Positions 7,223-12,080 of a DNA stretch of 12,080 nt are shown piece by piece. Location of the stretch: positions 1 to 12,080 of the forward strand of contig JAEEZP010000154.1 in the NCBI GenBank assembly GCA_016291915.1, in the 5' to 3' direction. Position numbers and translations under genes: made by a program. The DNA comes from Prevotella sp. Its GTDB lineage: Bacteria > Bacteroidota > Bacteroidia > Bacteroidales > Bacteroidaceae. Within the stretch, counting starts at the first letter, position 1, and each line of letters begins with the position of its first letter. Under the pieces are notes generated by a model, which was given only the letters and a program-made list of their open reading frames with translations, searched no databases and was not told where the DNA came from.

Positions 7223-7245
7223 CAAAATTACAATAATATTTGTAA
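7223..7245 (-). promoter_or_regulatory. hip operon promoter -7 box with overlapping palindromic operator
   Basis: Minus-strand TAATTTTG (7230-7223) is a perfect -7 match 22 bases from the hipB start. The palindrome TTACAA-N6-TTGTAA (7228-7245) overlaps the -7 box and the spacer, which suits a HipB operator. I see no good TTTG -33 at the expected position. Confidence 0.6.
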
Positions 7246-7260
7246 ATTACATCACTTCTA

Positions 7261-7503
7261 ATATAAAATGTATGTATTTTAACACTTTTATATGGTTTCT
7301 GCTATAGTTTTTCTATTTCGGCGGATCGCATAATCACTATTAAGGACATCAGGATGACATATCCCGATGAACGGGTACCGACCCACGGCTATTGAGCGGT
7401 AACCGCTTTGCGGTTATTACCAACATGCCTGTGCCATTTGCTATATCATTGCCAAAATAAATATTGTTTTTTCCCATTCCATATTTTTTTGCTTAAAATG
7501 GAG
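7261..7503. other. Gene-free stretch with a short hairpin and possible remnant
   Basis: No gene is supported here. TAACCGC-TTT-GCGGTTA at 7400-7416 forms a clean 7-bp hairpin, within a more GC-rich patch (about 7310-7440) that contrasts with the AT-rich flanks. One plus frame reads ITIKDIRMTYPDERVPTHGY before a stop at 7393-7395, which could be a gene remnant. The patch may be an old mobile or REP-type fragment; its identity is unresolved. Confidence 0.4.
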
Positions 7504-7548
7504 TTTGCCTTCATATTTTGTTTAATGCATTTATAATCATTGTGTTAT

Positions 7549-7581
7549 GCTTATGAAGGCAAAAATTTTGCCTTCATAAGC
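7549..7581. repeat. Perfect 33-bp palindrome 1
   Basis: Arms GCTTATGAAGGCAAAA (7549-7564) and its exact complement (7566-7581) flank a single A. This makes an almost loopless hairpin or a symmetric protein-binding site. Confidence 0.9.
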
Positions 7582-7675
7582 CTTCATAAAACCAAAACAA
7601 CTTGTTTTACTTTAGAAAAGTGACTATTCTCAAGGGATTTTATCACCTTCATAAGACCAAAACAACTTGTTTTGC
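7581..7675. repeat. Pair of 30-bp direct repeats, each with an inner palindrome
   Basis: 7581-7610 and 7646-7675 match at 28 of 30 positions. Each starts with CCTTCATAA and contains AAAACAA-C-TTGTTTT (7594-7608 and 7659-7673). Imperfect inverted arms at 7615-7632 and 7678-7697 flank the second copy, and AGTGATCACT (7685-7694) is a perfect 10-bp palindrome. Confidence 0.85.
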
Positions 7676-7782
7676 TCTCAGGATAGTGATCACTTTCATG
7701 CAAAATGCTAATCAATCTGCGTGTCTGTGATAGTCATACCCTGTCTCCACAATCTGCATCGAAAACAAAGGATTTAGCTTGA

Positions 7783-7815
7783 AATTATGAAGGCAAAATT
7801 TTTGCCTTCATAATT
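7783..7815. repeat. Perfect 33-bp palindrome 2
   Basis: Arms AATTATGAAGGCAAAA (7783-7798) and its complement (7800-7815) flank a single T. The inner 13 bases of each arm match palindrome 1 and only the outer bases differ. It lies downstream of the barrel gene that ends at 7893 and could also help stop that transcript. Confidence 0.9.
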
Positions 7816-7892
7816 GTAATATACTGAATGGCAAATTGTTATGGGAGTAATGAAGGCAAAACGGTTTTTTGATCTTTTTATGTGAACAGGCG

Positions 7893-8411
7893 TCAGATGC
7901 CGTAGGACAGTCCGGCATGTACTCCCACACTTGGCAAAATAGCCGGTCCCAGGAAGATCTTTGCATTTTTAAACAGGCGGAAGGCTATTCCCGGTTGCCA
8001 ACTGATGGCAAAGTCAATATCTCCTTTCTTAGCCATGTCGGTTTTCGCCGTTACCTTATAATAATAAGCTCCACCTATCATGATGTCGCTGTACAGAGAG
8101 AAACGACTCCTCTTTATCTGTTTGCCATAGTGATAATATGCCATAATATGCCAATGATAATAGTCGGCAGGAACAGCATCGTCGTATCCGCTACCATGCC
8201 CTAATGCCAATCCCAGCACGCTCTTGTCGGTCAGGTGGTAACCAATCGTCAAGTCGGTATAAGTCATACCGAACTGTGGGGATATTCTGACGGAGGCTCC
8301 TATTTTCCCTTTCATGGAATTCTGTTCAGCAGATGTTGTTGAGGCTGATGACTGCGCCATAGCTGTCATTGCCAATAACAGGATGGCAGTCATCAAGATA
8401 CATTTTTTCAT
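7893..8411 (-). CDS. Small outer membrane beta-barrel protein, family not resolved
   Basis: A 172-residue protein with a signal peptide (MKKCILMTAILLLAMTAMA, cleaved before Q20). The mature part of about 153 residues alternates hydrophobic and polar residues and is rich in Tyr, Gly and His. Strand-like pieces include FGMTYTDLTIGYHLTD, YYHWHIMAYYHYGK, FSLYSDIMIGGAYYYK and ISWQPGIAFRLF. This fits an eight-stranded barrel of the general OmpA/OmpX-like fold, inserted in the outer membrane. It ends ...GLSYGI, without the classical terminal phenylalanine. A perfect promoter precedes it. The next gene upstream encodes a lipoprotein with a barrel-like C-terminal part, so the two may work at the same site, but no specific role is evident. 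Confidence 0.75.
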   Translation of the reverse strand: MKKCILMTAILLLAMTAMAQSSASTTSAEQNSMKGKIGASVRISPQFGMTYTDLTIGYHLTDKSVLGLALGHGSGYDDAVPADYYHWHIMAYYHYGKQIKRSRFSLYSDIMIGGAYYYKVTAKTDMAKKGDIDFAISWQPGIAFRLFKNAKIFLGPAILPSVGVHAGLSYGI

Positions 8412-8455
8412 TTTTCGTTTTACTTATTGTGTAGGGGTTCATGTAAATTCATAGG

Positions 8456-8487
8456 CAAAGTTAACCTTATTTTTTTTAATCTCCAAA
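8456..8487 (-). promoter_or_regulatory. Consensus promoter of the small barrel gene
   Basis: Minus-strand TTTG (8487-8484), a 20-base spacer and TAACTTTG (8463-8456) match both elements exactly. The leader is about 40 bases. Confidence 0.85.
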
Positions 8488-8510
8488 TGATTATTCTAAT
8501 ATAATAATCA
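8488..8510. other. Inverted repeat next to the barrel gene promoter
   Basis: TGATTATT (8488-8495) and AATAATCA (8503-8510) form an 8-bp stem with a 7-base loop directly upstream of the -33 box. It may be an operator for the barrel gene or a weak end signal for the lipoprotein gene. No T-run follows on the minus strand. Confidence 0.4.
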
Positions 8511-8524
8511 CATCATAGTTCCGA

Positions 8525-9655
8525 TTAGAAACTCAGTGTTAGACCAATGCGAAAAATACCAAGACAGCCATATCCTAATTCTCCGAAACAGCTGAGTCCT
8601 CCCGTTCCAACCTGTAATCCAATGGCTGAGACATGGTATGCCAAACGGTATCCAACCTTATCCAAAGAATGATGGACGATAGGGACGGGGTCTGATAAAG
8701 GATCCTCTGTCGGTGGATAGTCATTATAGTAGTAGTCAAGGTGTCTTCGCATAAACCCCAGTGCGATTCCGGAATAACAGCGCCCTAACAACTCTTCACC
8801 CCATGTATATCTCACAGAGGGTAGAACGGCGAAATAGCGGCAACTTTTATAGGCATGGATACTCCCATAGGTACTGCGGTCATCGTATATGAAATCACCG
8901 AAGGAATAATCTGCGTCATTGTCATCTTTAAAGATACCCCATGCGGCAGTGGCACCCACTTCCCATTTCCTGTTCAGTCGGTAGTGGTAAGAGATGTCTG
9001 CGAATAGGAGTGATGCACCTATGATGTCACCACATTCCCAGTAACGGTCGTAGTCGTAGTTTCGCTGATCCTCGGGAAATACCAAGGAGGGTGTATTGCC
9101 AACCACATGGTTGTCGCCGATACCCACTCCTACGCTCAACGTATGTCGTTTCATGGGGGGTAATGGCTTGCGTATTTGCTTGTGTACATGGTTTCGTCGG
9201 GCATACCTGATGGAGTCAATTCTGTGTATGGAATCCTCTTTCTCAATGCCTGCCACAGGTCTGATATAATAATGTGACATCGATGGTTTTACCACTGCAT
9301 TAGTAATTAGATCGATCGCCACTGGATATAGAAGAATGAGACTTCCCAAGGCTGTAGGATTGAAGGCTGTTTCCAACTCAATATCATGGAATGCGTGTGA
9401 GGGAGAGGTTATCCGTATGTGCTGACCGCCAAGATGTTTCCTGCTGACCAAAACTTGTGTTGGGAGATTTACATCCTTATAGGTATCTTTACTGGTTACA
9501 ATAGTCACCGGCTCGTCTATGTCTCCATCTATAGTCACTTTTGCTGAAGTACCAGAAAGTATTGTGGCGCACGATGAGAATAAAGTGACAAGTAATCCTG
9601 TAATAGCACAATGACAGATAGTTCTGAGAAGTATGTCCCCTTTTATTTTTTCCAT
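8525..9655 (-). CDS. Lipoprotein with a PEGA/YceK-like N-terminal part and a barrel-like C-terminal part
   Basis: About 376 residues from ATG 9655. This start gives a compact lipoprotein signal (MEKIKGDILLRTICHCAITG, then a hydrophobic stretch to the lipobox LFSSC with Cys29); an ATG at 9715 would add 20 residues ahead of it and fits less well. After the Cys comes ATILSGTSAKVTIDGDIDEP, the 'CATI.SGT..VTIDG' opening seen in many Bacteroidetes lipoproteins and related to YceK/PEGA-type surface domains. The segment AFNPTALGSLILLYPVAIDLIT is hydrophobic and may insert in membrane. From the HTLSVGVGIGDNHVVG block onward it shows aromatic, alternating beta strands and ends in FRIGLTLSF with a terminal Phe, like outer membrane barrels. 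Function is unknown. It is followed by the small barrel gene 113 bases downstream, which has its own promoter. Confidence 0.72.
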   Translation of the reverse strand: MEKIKGDILLRTICHCAITGLLVTLFSSCATILSGTSAKVTIDGDIDEPVTIVTSKDTYKDVNLPTQVLVSRKHLGGQHIRITSPSHAFHDIELETAFNPTALGSLILLYPVAIDLITNAVVKPSMSHYYIRPVAGIEKEDSIHRIDSIRYARRNHVHKQIRKPLPPMKRHTLSVGVGIGDNHVVGNTPSLVFPEDQRNYDYDRYWECGDIIGASLLFADISYHYRLNRKWEVGATAAWGIFKDDNDADYSFGDFIYDDRSTYGSIHAYKSCRYFAVLPSVRYTWGEELLGRCYSGIALGFMRRHLDYYYNDYPPTEDPLSDPVPIVHHSLDKVGYRLAYHVSAIGLQVGTGGLSCFGELGYGCLGIFRIGLTLSF

Positions 9656-9736
9656 AGAAAAAGTGGTTAGTGCGGTTCGTTTATCAAAAAACGAGGACAT
9701 AGCAAAACCTTGCAAGTTGAAATAAGAGATTTAACA

Positions 9737-10300
9737 TTAATTACAGTTTTCCCGTTCCGCCGATAGCATATCATGATGAACGGGTCTTTCAAGCTTTTCT
9801 TTCCACTTGATATAGAGACTCAGCGAGTTTAGATAATCGGTATAAATCTTTATATACCTAACACTCGAGAATTTTATTTTCATTTTCCCGTCATCATTCG
9901 TCTCTGCATCTATGCTATTGATGACAAAGGATTTCTGAAAAACGTCACAAATAGTCCCAACAAAGATGGCATCATTCCAGTGTAAACCTATTACAATGAG
10001 TTGACCTAATCTTTTTATACTTTTGAAGAATTCTTGATGGTCTTCTATGTTAATTATGTTAACCAGTTCTATATCCTTATTGTAATCCACATATTTAAGT
10101 GGAATGATTTTGGATTTCATTGACTCTCTGTCGACTTCTTTCAAGTCTTTGACAAAATGCTTGTTTATAAAACAAAATCCATCAAGTTGATAATCTGTTT
10201 CATTGTTTTTTGTCACTATCCATTGATGACTCTCACCAAGAAGTACTCCATTAAAAGGGGTATTTCCGTACCTGTTGATTTTGTATTCTACTAGCTTCAT
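9737..10300 (-). CDS. Immunity-like protein of unknown function, paralogue of the next gene upstream
   Basis: About 187 residues counting from ATG 10300, chosen because the paralogue aligns from MKL(V/I)EYKIN; an ATG at 10309 adds three residues. It aligns without gaps to the 10369-10884 product over about 170 residues at roughly two-thirds identity. Conserved blocks are KSKIIPLKYVDY, the ELDG/QLDG strand and VRYIKI. It then carries an extra C-terminal tail (LERPVHHDMLSAERENCN). There is no signal peptide or membrane segment, so it is cytoplasmic. Two beta-rich, Sm-like halves can be imagined (GVLLGESHQWIV and IFVGTICDVFQKSFVINSID). The gene is AT-rich compared with the lyase and GT genes, which suggests transfer. 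An immunity role is inferred only from its duplication and from the toxin-tail remnant just upstream. Confidence 0.72.
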   Translation of the reverse strand: MKLVEYKINRYGNTPFNGVLLGESHQWIVTKNNETDYQLDGFCFINKHFVKDLKEVDRESMKSKIIPLKYVDYNKDIELVNIINIEDHQEFFKSIKRLGQLIVIGLHWNDAIFVGTICDVFQKSFVINSIDAETNDDGKMKIKFSSVRYIKIYTDYLNSLSLYIKWKEKLERPVHHDMLSAERENCN

Positions 10301-10368
10301 ATTTTCCATCTCATCTCATGTTACTCAGTGTTTTATATACCGAGAGTTAAAAAATACAATATTATTTG

Positions 10369-10884
10369 TTAGAAGCCTTTTCCTTTCCAATTGATATAAA
10401 GACTCAGTGATTTAACGTATTCGGTATTGATCTTTATATACCTTACTTTTGAATAGGCAATTCTCCTTTTACCCTCGTCATTTGCATCAGGGTCTATACT
10501 GTTAATAATAAAGGATTTTTCGAGTACATCACTTATTACACCTACAAAAAAGGTCTCATTTTTATGTAAGCCTATTTCTATGAGTTGGCCCAACGTTTTT
10601 AGACTTTTGAAGAAACCTTGGTAGTTTTCTATGTTAAGTTTGTTTATCAGTTCTATATCTTTATCATAATCCACATATTTAAGTGGGATGATTTTGGATT
10701 TCATAGACCCTCTATCTATCTCTTTCAAATCTTTCAAGAAATGCTTGTTTACGAAACAGATTCCGTCAAGTTCGTAATCAGTAATATTGTATTTTAATGA
10801 AAGCCATTGCCGTCCTTCATGAAGAATGACACCGAAGAATGGTTTCTTACCGTATTTGTTTATTTTATATTCTATTAGTTTCAT
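10369..10884 (-). CDS. Immunity-like protein of unknown function, first copy of a tandem pair
   Basis: A 171-residue cytoplasmic protein opening MKLIEYKINKYGKKPFFGVI and ending LSLYINWKGKGF. It is the ungapped paralogue of the gene that starts 68 bases downstream. The central KIIPLKYVDYDKDIELINKL and the FFVGVISDVLEKSFIINSID strand block are shared. The C-terminal half resembles the many small bacterial proteins in which a '(F/Y)VG.I.D....F.I..ID' strand set ends in 'VRYIKI', but I cannot assign a named family. Its ATG lies only 20 bases after the stop of a basic, broken ORF that resembles the tail of a polymorphic toxin. That is the usual toxin-immunity spacing. It is AT-rich like its copy, and no convincing promoter is visible between them. 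Confidence 0.75.
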   Translation of the reverse strand: MKLIEYKINKYGKKPFFGVILHEGRQWLSLKYNITDYELDGICFVNKHFLKDLKEIDRGSMKSKIIPLKYVDYDKDIELINKLNIENYQGFFKSLKTLGQLIEIGLHKNETFFVGVISDVLEKSFIINSIDPDANDEGKRRIAYSKVRYIKINTEYVKSLSLYINWKGKGF

Positions 10885-11065
10885 AGTTTCTTAAAAAAAT
10901 AATATTATTTATATCTTTTTCTTCTTTTGTCTCCTTTTTCTCCACCATTCTTATCCCTCTTTTTTCTTGCTTTTCCGTACTGATGCTTATTTTCATTGGC
11001 TTTATTGCGGTTTGTACTATGCTCTTTGTATGTCTTCAAATAATCATAGCTGTCATTTAGCAAAT

Positions 11066-11134
11066 CTATGGTAGTATCAGATCAACCGGGGTCGGTTCTG
11101 AAATGATCCGTTTTTCCATCCGCCATAACTTCAT
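11066..11134 (-). CDS. 22-codon ORF with a strong ribosome binding site inside a candidate invertible segment
   Basis: ATG 11134 follows AAGGAGG (11145-11139) by four bases and sits about 75 bases below a consensus promoter. It encodes MKLWRMEKRIISEPTPVDLI plus LP before TAG at 11068-11066. From KRIIS onward it is related in sequence and frame to the headless plus-strand ORF (KERIISAPSPFDPEN). It therefore looks like the 5' end of a gene whose continuation has been switched or lost, rather than a functional peptide. A leader peptide for the downstream tail and immunity genes is an alternative. Confidence 0.4.
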   Translation of the reverse strand: MKLWRMEKRIISEPTPVDLILP

Positions 11135-11138
11135 ATCT

Positions 11139-11145
11139 CCTCCTT
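11139..11145 (-). promoter_or_regulatory. Perfect Shine-Dalgarno sequence
   Basis: AAGGAGG lies four bases before ATG 11134. Such a full match is unusual for Bacteroidetes and strengthens the case that this start is, or was, used. Confidence 0.65.
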
Positions 11146-11210
11146 TCTTGGTTGATACAATATTGTTGACTTTGACTTTTAGATTTTACTTAGCATTTGT
11201 ATATCCTTGG

Positions 11211-11241
11211 CAAATATAGAGAATCTTTTACATCCTGCAAA
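11211..11241 (-). promoter_or_regulatory. Consensus promoter inside the candidate invertible segment
   Basis: Minus-strand TTTG (11241-11238), 19 bases, then TATATTTG (11218-11211): a perfect match to both elements. At present it points left, towards the 22-codon ORF, the toxin-tail remnant and the immunity-like genes. It is the best promoter candidate for that cluster. Confidence 0.75.
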
Positions 11242-11283
11242 GAGAATCACGTTTTATTTTGGTTCATCATTTGCTGTGAATAA

Positions 11284-11487
11284 GATAACTTCAATGATTA
11301 TCCAAAGGAACGGATCATTTCAGCTCCGTCCCCATTTGATCCCGAGAATGTCAAGTTGAAGGAAGGCGAGAACAGCGTTGAGGTACGTAGCGGCAAACTC
11401 TCTGACAGTTGTACCTGGACGTATGATCCTAACGCGAAGGATGACAAGAATAAGAATTCCGGTGGCAGACTGGATGGGGCCGTGTAG
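11284..11487 (+). pseudogene. Headless ORF (67 codons plus stop, no start codon)
   Basis: After a TAA at 11281-11283, an open plus frame reads DNFNDYPKERIISAPSPFDP, continues through ENVKLKEGENSVEVRSGKLS and DSCTWTYDPNAKDDKNK, and ends RLDGAV at TAG 11487. It looks coding: there is no internal stop, composition is balanced, and a terminator hairpin follows five bases on. It has no ATG, GTG or TTG and no upstream promoter on this strand. I do not recognise the family. If the segment between the inverted repeats were flipped, the ATG at 11134 would join it in frame and give a complete 66-residue protein. Otherwise it is the 3' remnant of a decayed gene. Confidence 0.55.
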
Positions 11488-11491
11488 TTAT

Positions 11492-11528
11492 AAAAGGTGA
11501 CCAATTCGATGAGAAAAGGTCACCTTTT
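11492..11528 (+). terminator. Terminator after the headless ORF
   Basis: AAAAGGTGACC (11492-11502) pairs with GGTCACCTTTT (11518-11528) around a 15-base loop, ending in a T-run. A second, overlapping palindrome, AAAAGGT-C-ACCTTTT (11514-11528), can form instead. Its place just past the stop suggests the ORF was once part of a transcribed gene. Confidence 0.7.
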
Positions 11529-11572
11529 TCGTTAGGAAAGACCACCTTTTTCGTTAGGAAAGACCACCTTTT
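11515..11572. repeat. 22-bp tandem direct repeat, 2.6 copies
   Basis: Units 11515-11536 and 11537-11558 differ only at the fifth and sixth bases (GT/AC), and a partial copy covers 11559-11572. The shared piece is CACCTTTTTCGTTAGG. The units abut with no spacers. The first overlaps the terminator stem, so duplication of terminator sequence is a simple explanation. Confidence 0.85.
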
Positions 11573-11578
11573 CTTTTC

Positions 11579-11594
11579 AATTCTCGAGAGAATT
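11579..11594. repeat. 16-bp palindrome
   Basis: AATTCTC-GA-GAGAATT is a perfect inverted repeat with a two-base centre. It could be a protein-binding site; role unknown. Confidence 0.5.
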
Positions 11595-11664
11595 CCCGGC
11601 AAAAGTGTACCTTTGGCCGGGCTTGTGGTACCCTTTTCTCTCCAATTCCTCTGTGCTCCAATCA

Positions 11665-11745
11665 TGACAACCTTGTGACAACCTGTGACAGCCTCTGACA
11701 GGTTGCACGCCCTTTGCCACAGCGGGATGTGTCAACCTGACAACC
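11665..11745. repeat. Helically phased TGACAACC repeats
   Basis: TGACAACC or close variants begin at 11665, 11676, 11686 and 11696, spaced 10-11 bases apart. A TGTCAACC/TGACAACC pair follows at 11730 and 11738. CAACCTGT (11679-11686) and ACAGGTTG (11698-11705) are also inverted partners. One-turn spacing suggests cooperative protein binding, as with iterons or regulator sites. The stretch 11595-11970 otherwise has no supported gene. Confidence 0.6.
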
Positions 11746-11839
11746 TTTTTTGCAAAAAAACTATAGTAGATAAAAAAATGGGGTCTGGTCTGCGAAGACT
11801 GTCCCCCAATATGAAATTGTCTTGAAATACTTTCATCCA

Positions 11840-11873
11840 CTCTTGACTTTTCATCGATGCGCTCTTGACTTTT
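11840..11873. repeat. Short direct repeat, 22-base period
   Basis: CTCTTGACTTTT occurs at 11840-11851 and 11862-11873, with a weaker GCGCTCTT echo at 11898. Function unknown. Confidence 0.5.
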
Positions 11874-11970
11874 ATCCGATAATAGCTAAGAGTCATTGCG
11901 CTCTTTTCAAGGCGTTCTTGCATGAATTTCTCTGATATATTGCCAAATGTGCTAAAATACCTTAAATCTG

Positions 11971-12002
11971 TTTGCAATTTTTAAATTATTCAACTATATT
12001 TG
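11971..12002 (+). promoter_or_regulatory. Consensus promoter of the gene starting at 12041
   Basis: TTTG (11971-11974), a 20-base spacer and TATATTTG (11995-12002) match both Bacteroidetes elements exactly. The leader is about 30 bases. Confidence 0.85.
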
Positions 12003-12040
12003 CGGAAGAAAGTGTTGAAACGCAAATAAAAACAATCTAC

Positions 12041-12080
12041 ATGGAGCAACAAGCGGTAATAAAGACAGTTGGGGGACAGA
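12041..12080 (+). CDS. 5' end of a gene that leaves the window, product unknown
   Basis: ATG 12041 opens a frame MEQQAVIKTVGGQ that is still open at the window edge. A perfect promoter lies about 38 bases upstream, which makes a real gene start very likely. Thirteen residues are too few to assign a family. The repeats at 11665-11745 and 11840-11873 lie upstream and may be regulatory for it. Confidence 0.65.
   Translation, partial: MEQQAVIKTVGGQ

Larger units (their letters stand above)
7504..7861. repeat. Palindrome cluster built on TTTGCCTTCATA
   Basis: The core CCTTCAT or its complement occurs eight times in about 360 bases. There is a single half-site TTTGCCTTCAT at 7504-7514, a 33-base perfect palindrome at 7549-7581, single sites near 7581 and 7646, a second 33-base palindrome at 7783-7815, and an opposite half-site ATGAAGGCAAA at 7850-7860. 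The overall layout is half, full, full, half, with the outer half-sites inverted. No open frame of note is present. Function unknown. Confidence 0.9.
10905..11189 (-). pseudogene. Broken ORF with a basic toxin-tail-like C-terminus
   Basis: The minus frame from 11189 to the stop at 10905-10907 is interrupted once by TGA at 11084-11082. Before the TGA it reads ...QERRRYEVMADGKTDHFRTDPG; after it come SDTTIDLLNDSYDYLKTYKE and a highly basic end (NKANENKHQYGKARKKRD, GGEKGDKRRKRYK). The N-x-N-K-H-Q-x-G-K-A-R-K-x-R-D...GGEKGDxRR pattern is, to my memory, common at the ends of Rhs/polymorphic toxins, but I cannot name the domain. Twenty bases downstream starts an immunity-like gene. An alternative is that a one-base indel near 11069 once joined the 22-codon ORF at 11134 to this tail. 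Either way it is not intact in this assembly. No delivery domain is present upstream. Confidence 0.5.
11080..11341. repeat. Inverted 32-bp repeats with a 14-bp identical core, candidate inversion site
   Basis: ACGGATCATTTCAG occurs at 11310-11323 on the plus strand and at 11111-11098 on the minus strand. Similarity continues to 11341 and 11080 (27 of 32 identical). The 198-base segment between the cores carries a leftward promoter, Shine-Dalgarno sequence and start codon. Confidence 0.8.

Noticed and set aside
7333..7395. Plus frame ITIKDIRMTYPDERVPTHGY as a gene
   Set aside because: Very short, no promoter or ribosome site, and stops at once; kept only as a possible remnant.
9656..9715. Upstream ATG at 9715 as the lipoprotein start
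   Set aside because: It would put about 48 residues ahead of the lipobox Cys, too long for a normal lipoprotein signal; ATG 9655 gives 28.
11515..11572. 22-bp tandem repeats as a CRISPR array
   Set aside because: The units abut without spacers, number fewer than three, and overlap a terminator stem.
11577..11840. 87-codon minus-strand frame across the TGACAACC repeats
   Set aside because: Its sequence is dictated by the repeats and it lacks a promoter or recognisable domain.
11665..11880. Plasmid-type replication origin with iterons
   Set aside because: Repeats are short and partly degenerate, no clear DnaA box is present and no Rep gene can be identified within the window.
11732..11977. 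81-codon minus-strand frame (LRYFSTFGNISEKFMQERLE...)
   Set aside because: It starts only at a TTG inside the rightward promoter, runs through the direct repeats and has no promoter of its own. The peptide looks mildly protein-like but I cannot support a gene.
1..12080. tRNA or rRNA genes
   Set aside because: No cloverleaf-like or rRNA-like sequence was noticed on either strand, although no covariance search could be run.

Overview
The window reads as a chromosomal segment of a Bacteroidales bacterium, most likely Prevotella-like. The evidence is the repeated promoter signature of this phylum (TTTG, 19-20 bases, TAnnTTTG) before most genes, starts that mostly lack Shine-Dalgarno sequences, and the gene types: an ECF sigma factor, a secreted PL1-type lyase with a calcium-repeat tail, and Bacteroidetes-style lipoprotein and outer membrane barrel genes.

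Layout. 1-966: an ECF sigma factor gene behind a promoter flanked by an exact 16-bp inverted repeat, then a 48-codon ORF and a bidirectional terminator. 991-2727 (-): secreted pectate lyase. 2932-5402: a polyprenol-phosphate GT2 glycosyltransferase (+) and an ArnT/PMT-like GT (-) whose 3' ends overlap by 31 bases. The GT2 probably makes the lipid-linked sugar that the second enzyme, or one like it, transfers outside the inner membrane. 5435-5640: tandem 84-bp-period repeats, each of which supplies leftward promoter elements. 5740-7200 (-): a three-gene hipB-hipS-hipT toxin-antitoxin operon with overlapping genes and a palindromic operator. 7201-7892: a gene-free region with a dense cluster of CCTTCAT palindromes and direct repeats. 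7893-9655 (-): a small outer membrane barrel protein and a lipoprotein with a barrel-like C-terminal part. 9737-10884 (-): two AT-rich tandem paralogues, probably immunity-like. 10905-11487: remnants of accessory genes, namely a basic, toxin-tail-like ORF interrupted by a stop directly ahead of the paralogues, and a headless ORF on the other strand. 11488-12080: short repeats, then a clean promoter and the first 13 codons of a gene that leaves the window.

The most notable observation is at 11080-11341. Inverted 32-bp repeats (14-bp identical core) lie inside two opposed reading frames with related coding sequence (RIIS-x-P-x-P-x-D). The segment between them carries a consensus promoter, a strong Shine-Dalgarno sequence and a start codon. 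Inverting it would join these in frame to the headless ORF on the right, giving a complete 66-codon gene. This is a candidate phase-variable switch, though no recombinase gene is in the window. The other notable systems are the tripartite HipBST-like operon, the duplicated immunity-like genes beside a decayed toxin tail, and the palindrome cluster at 7504-7861.
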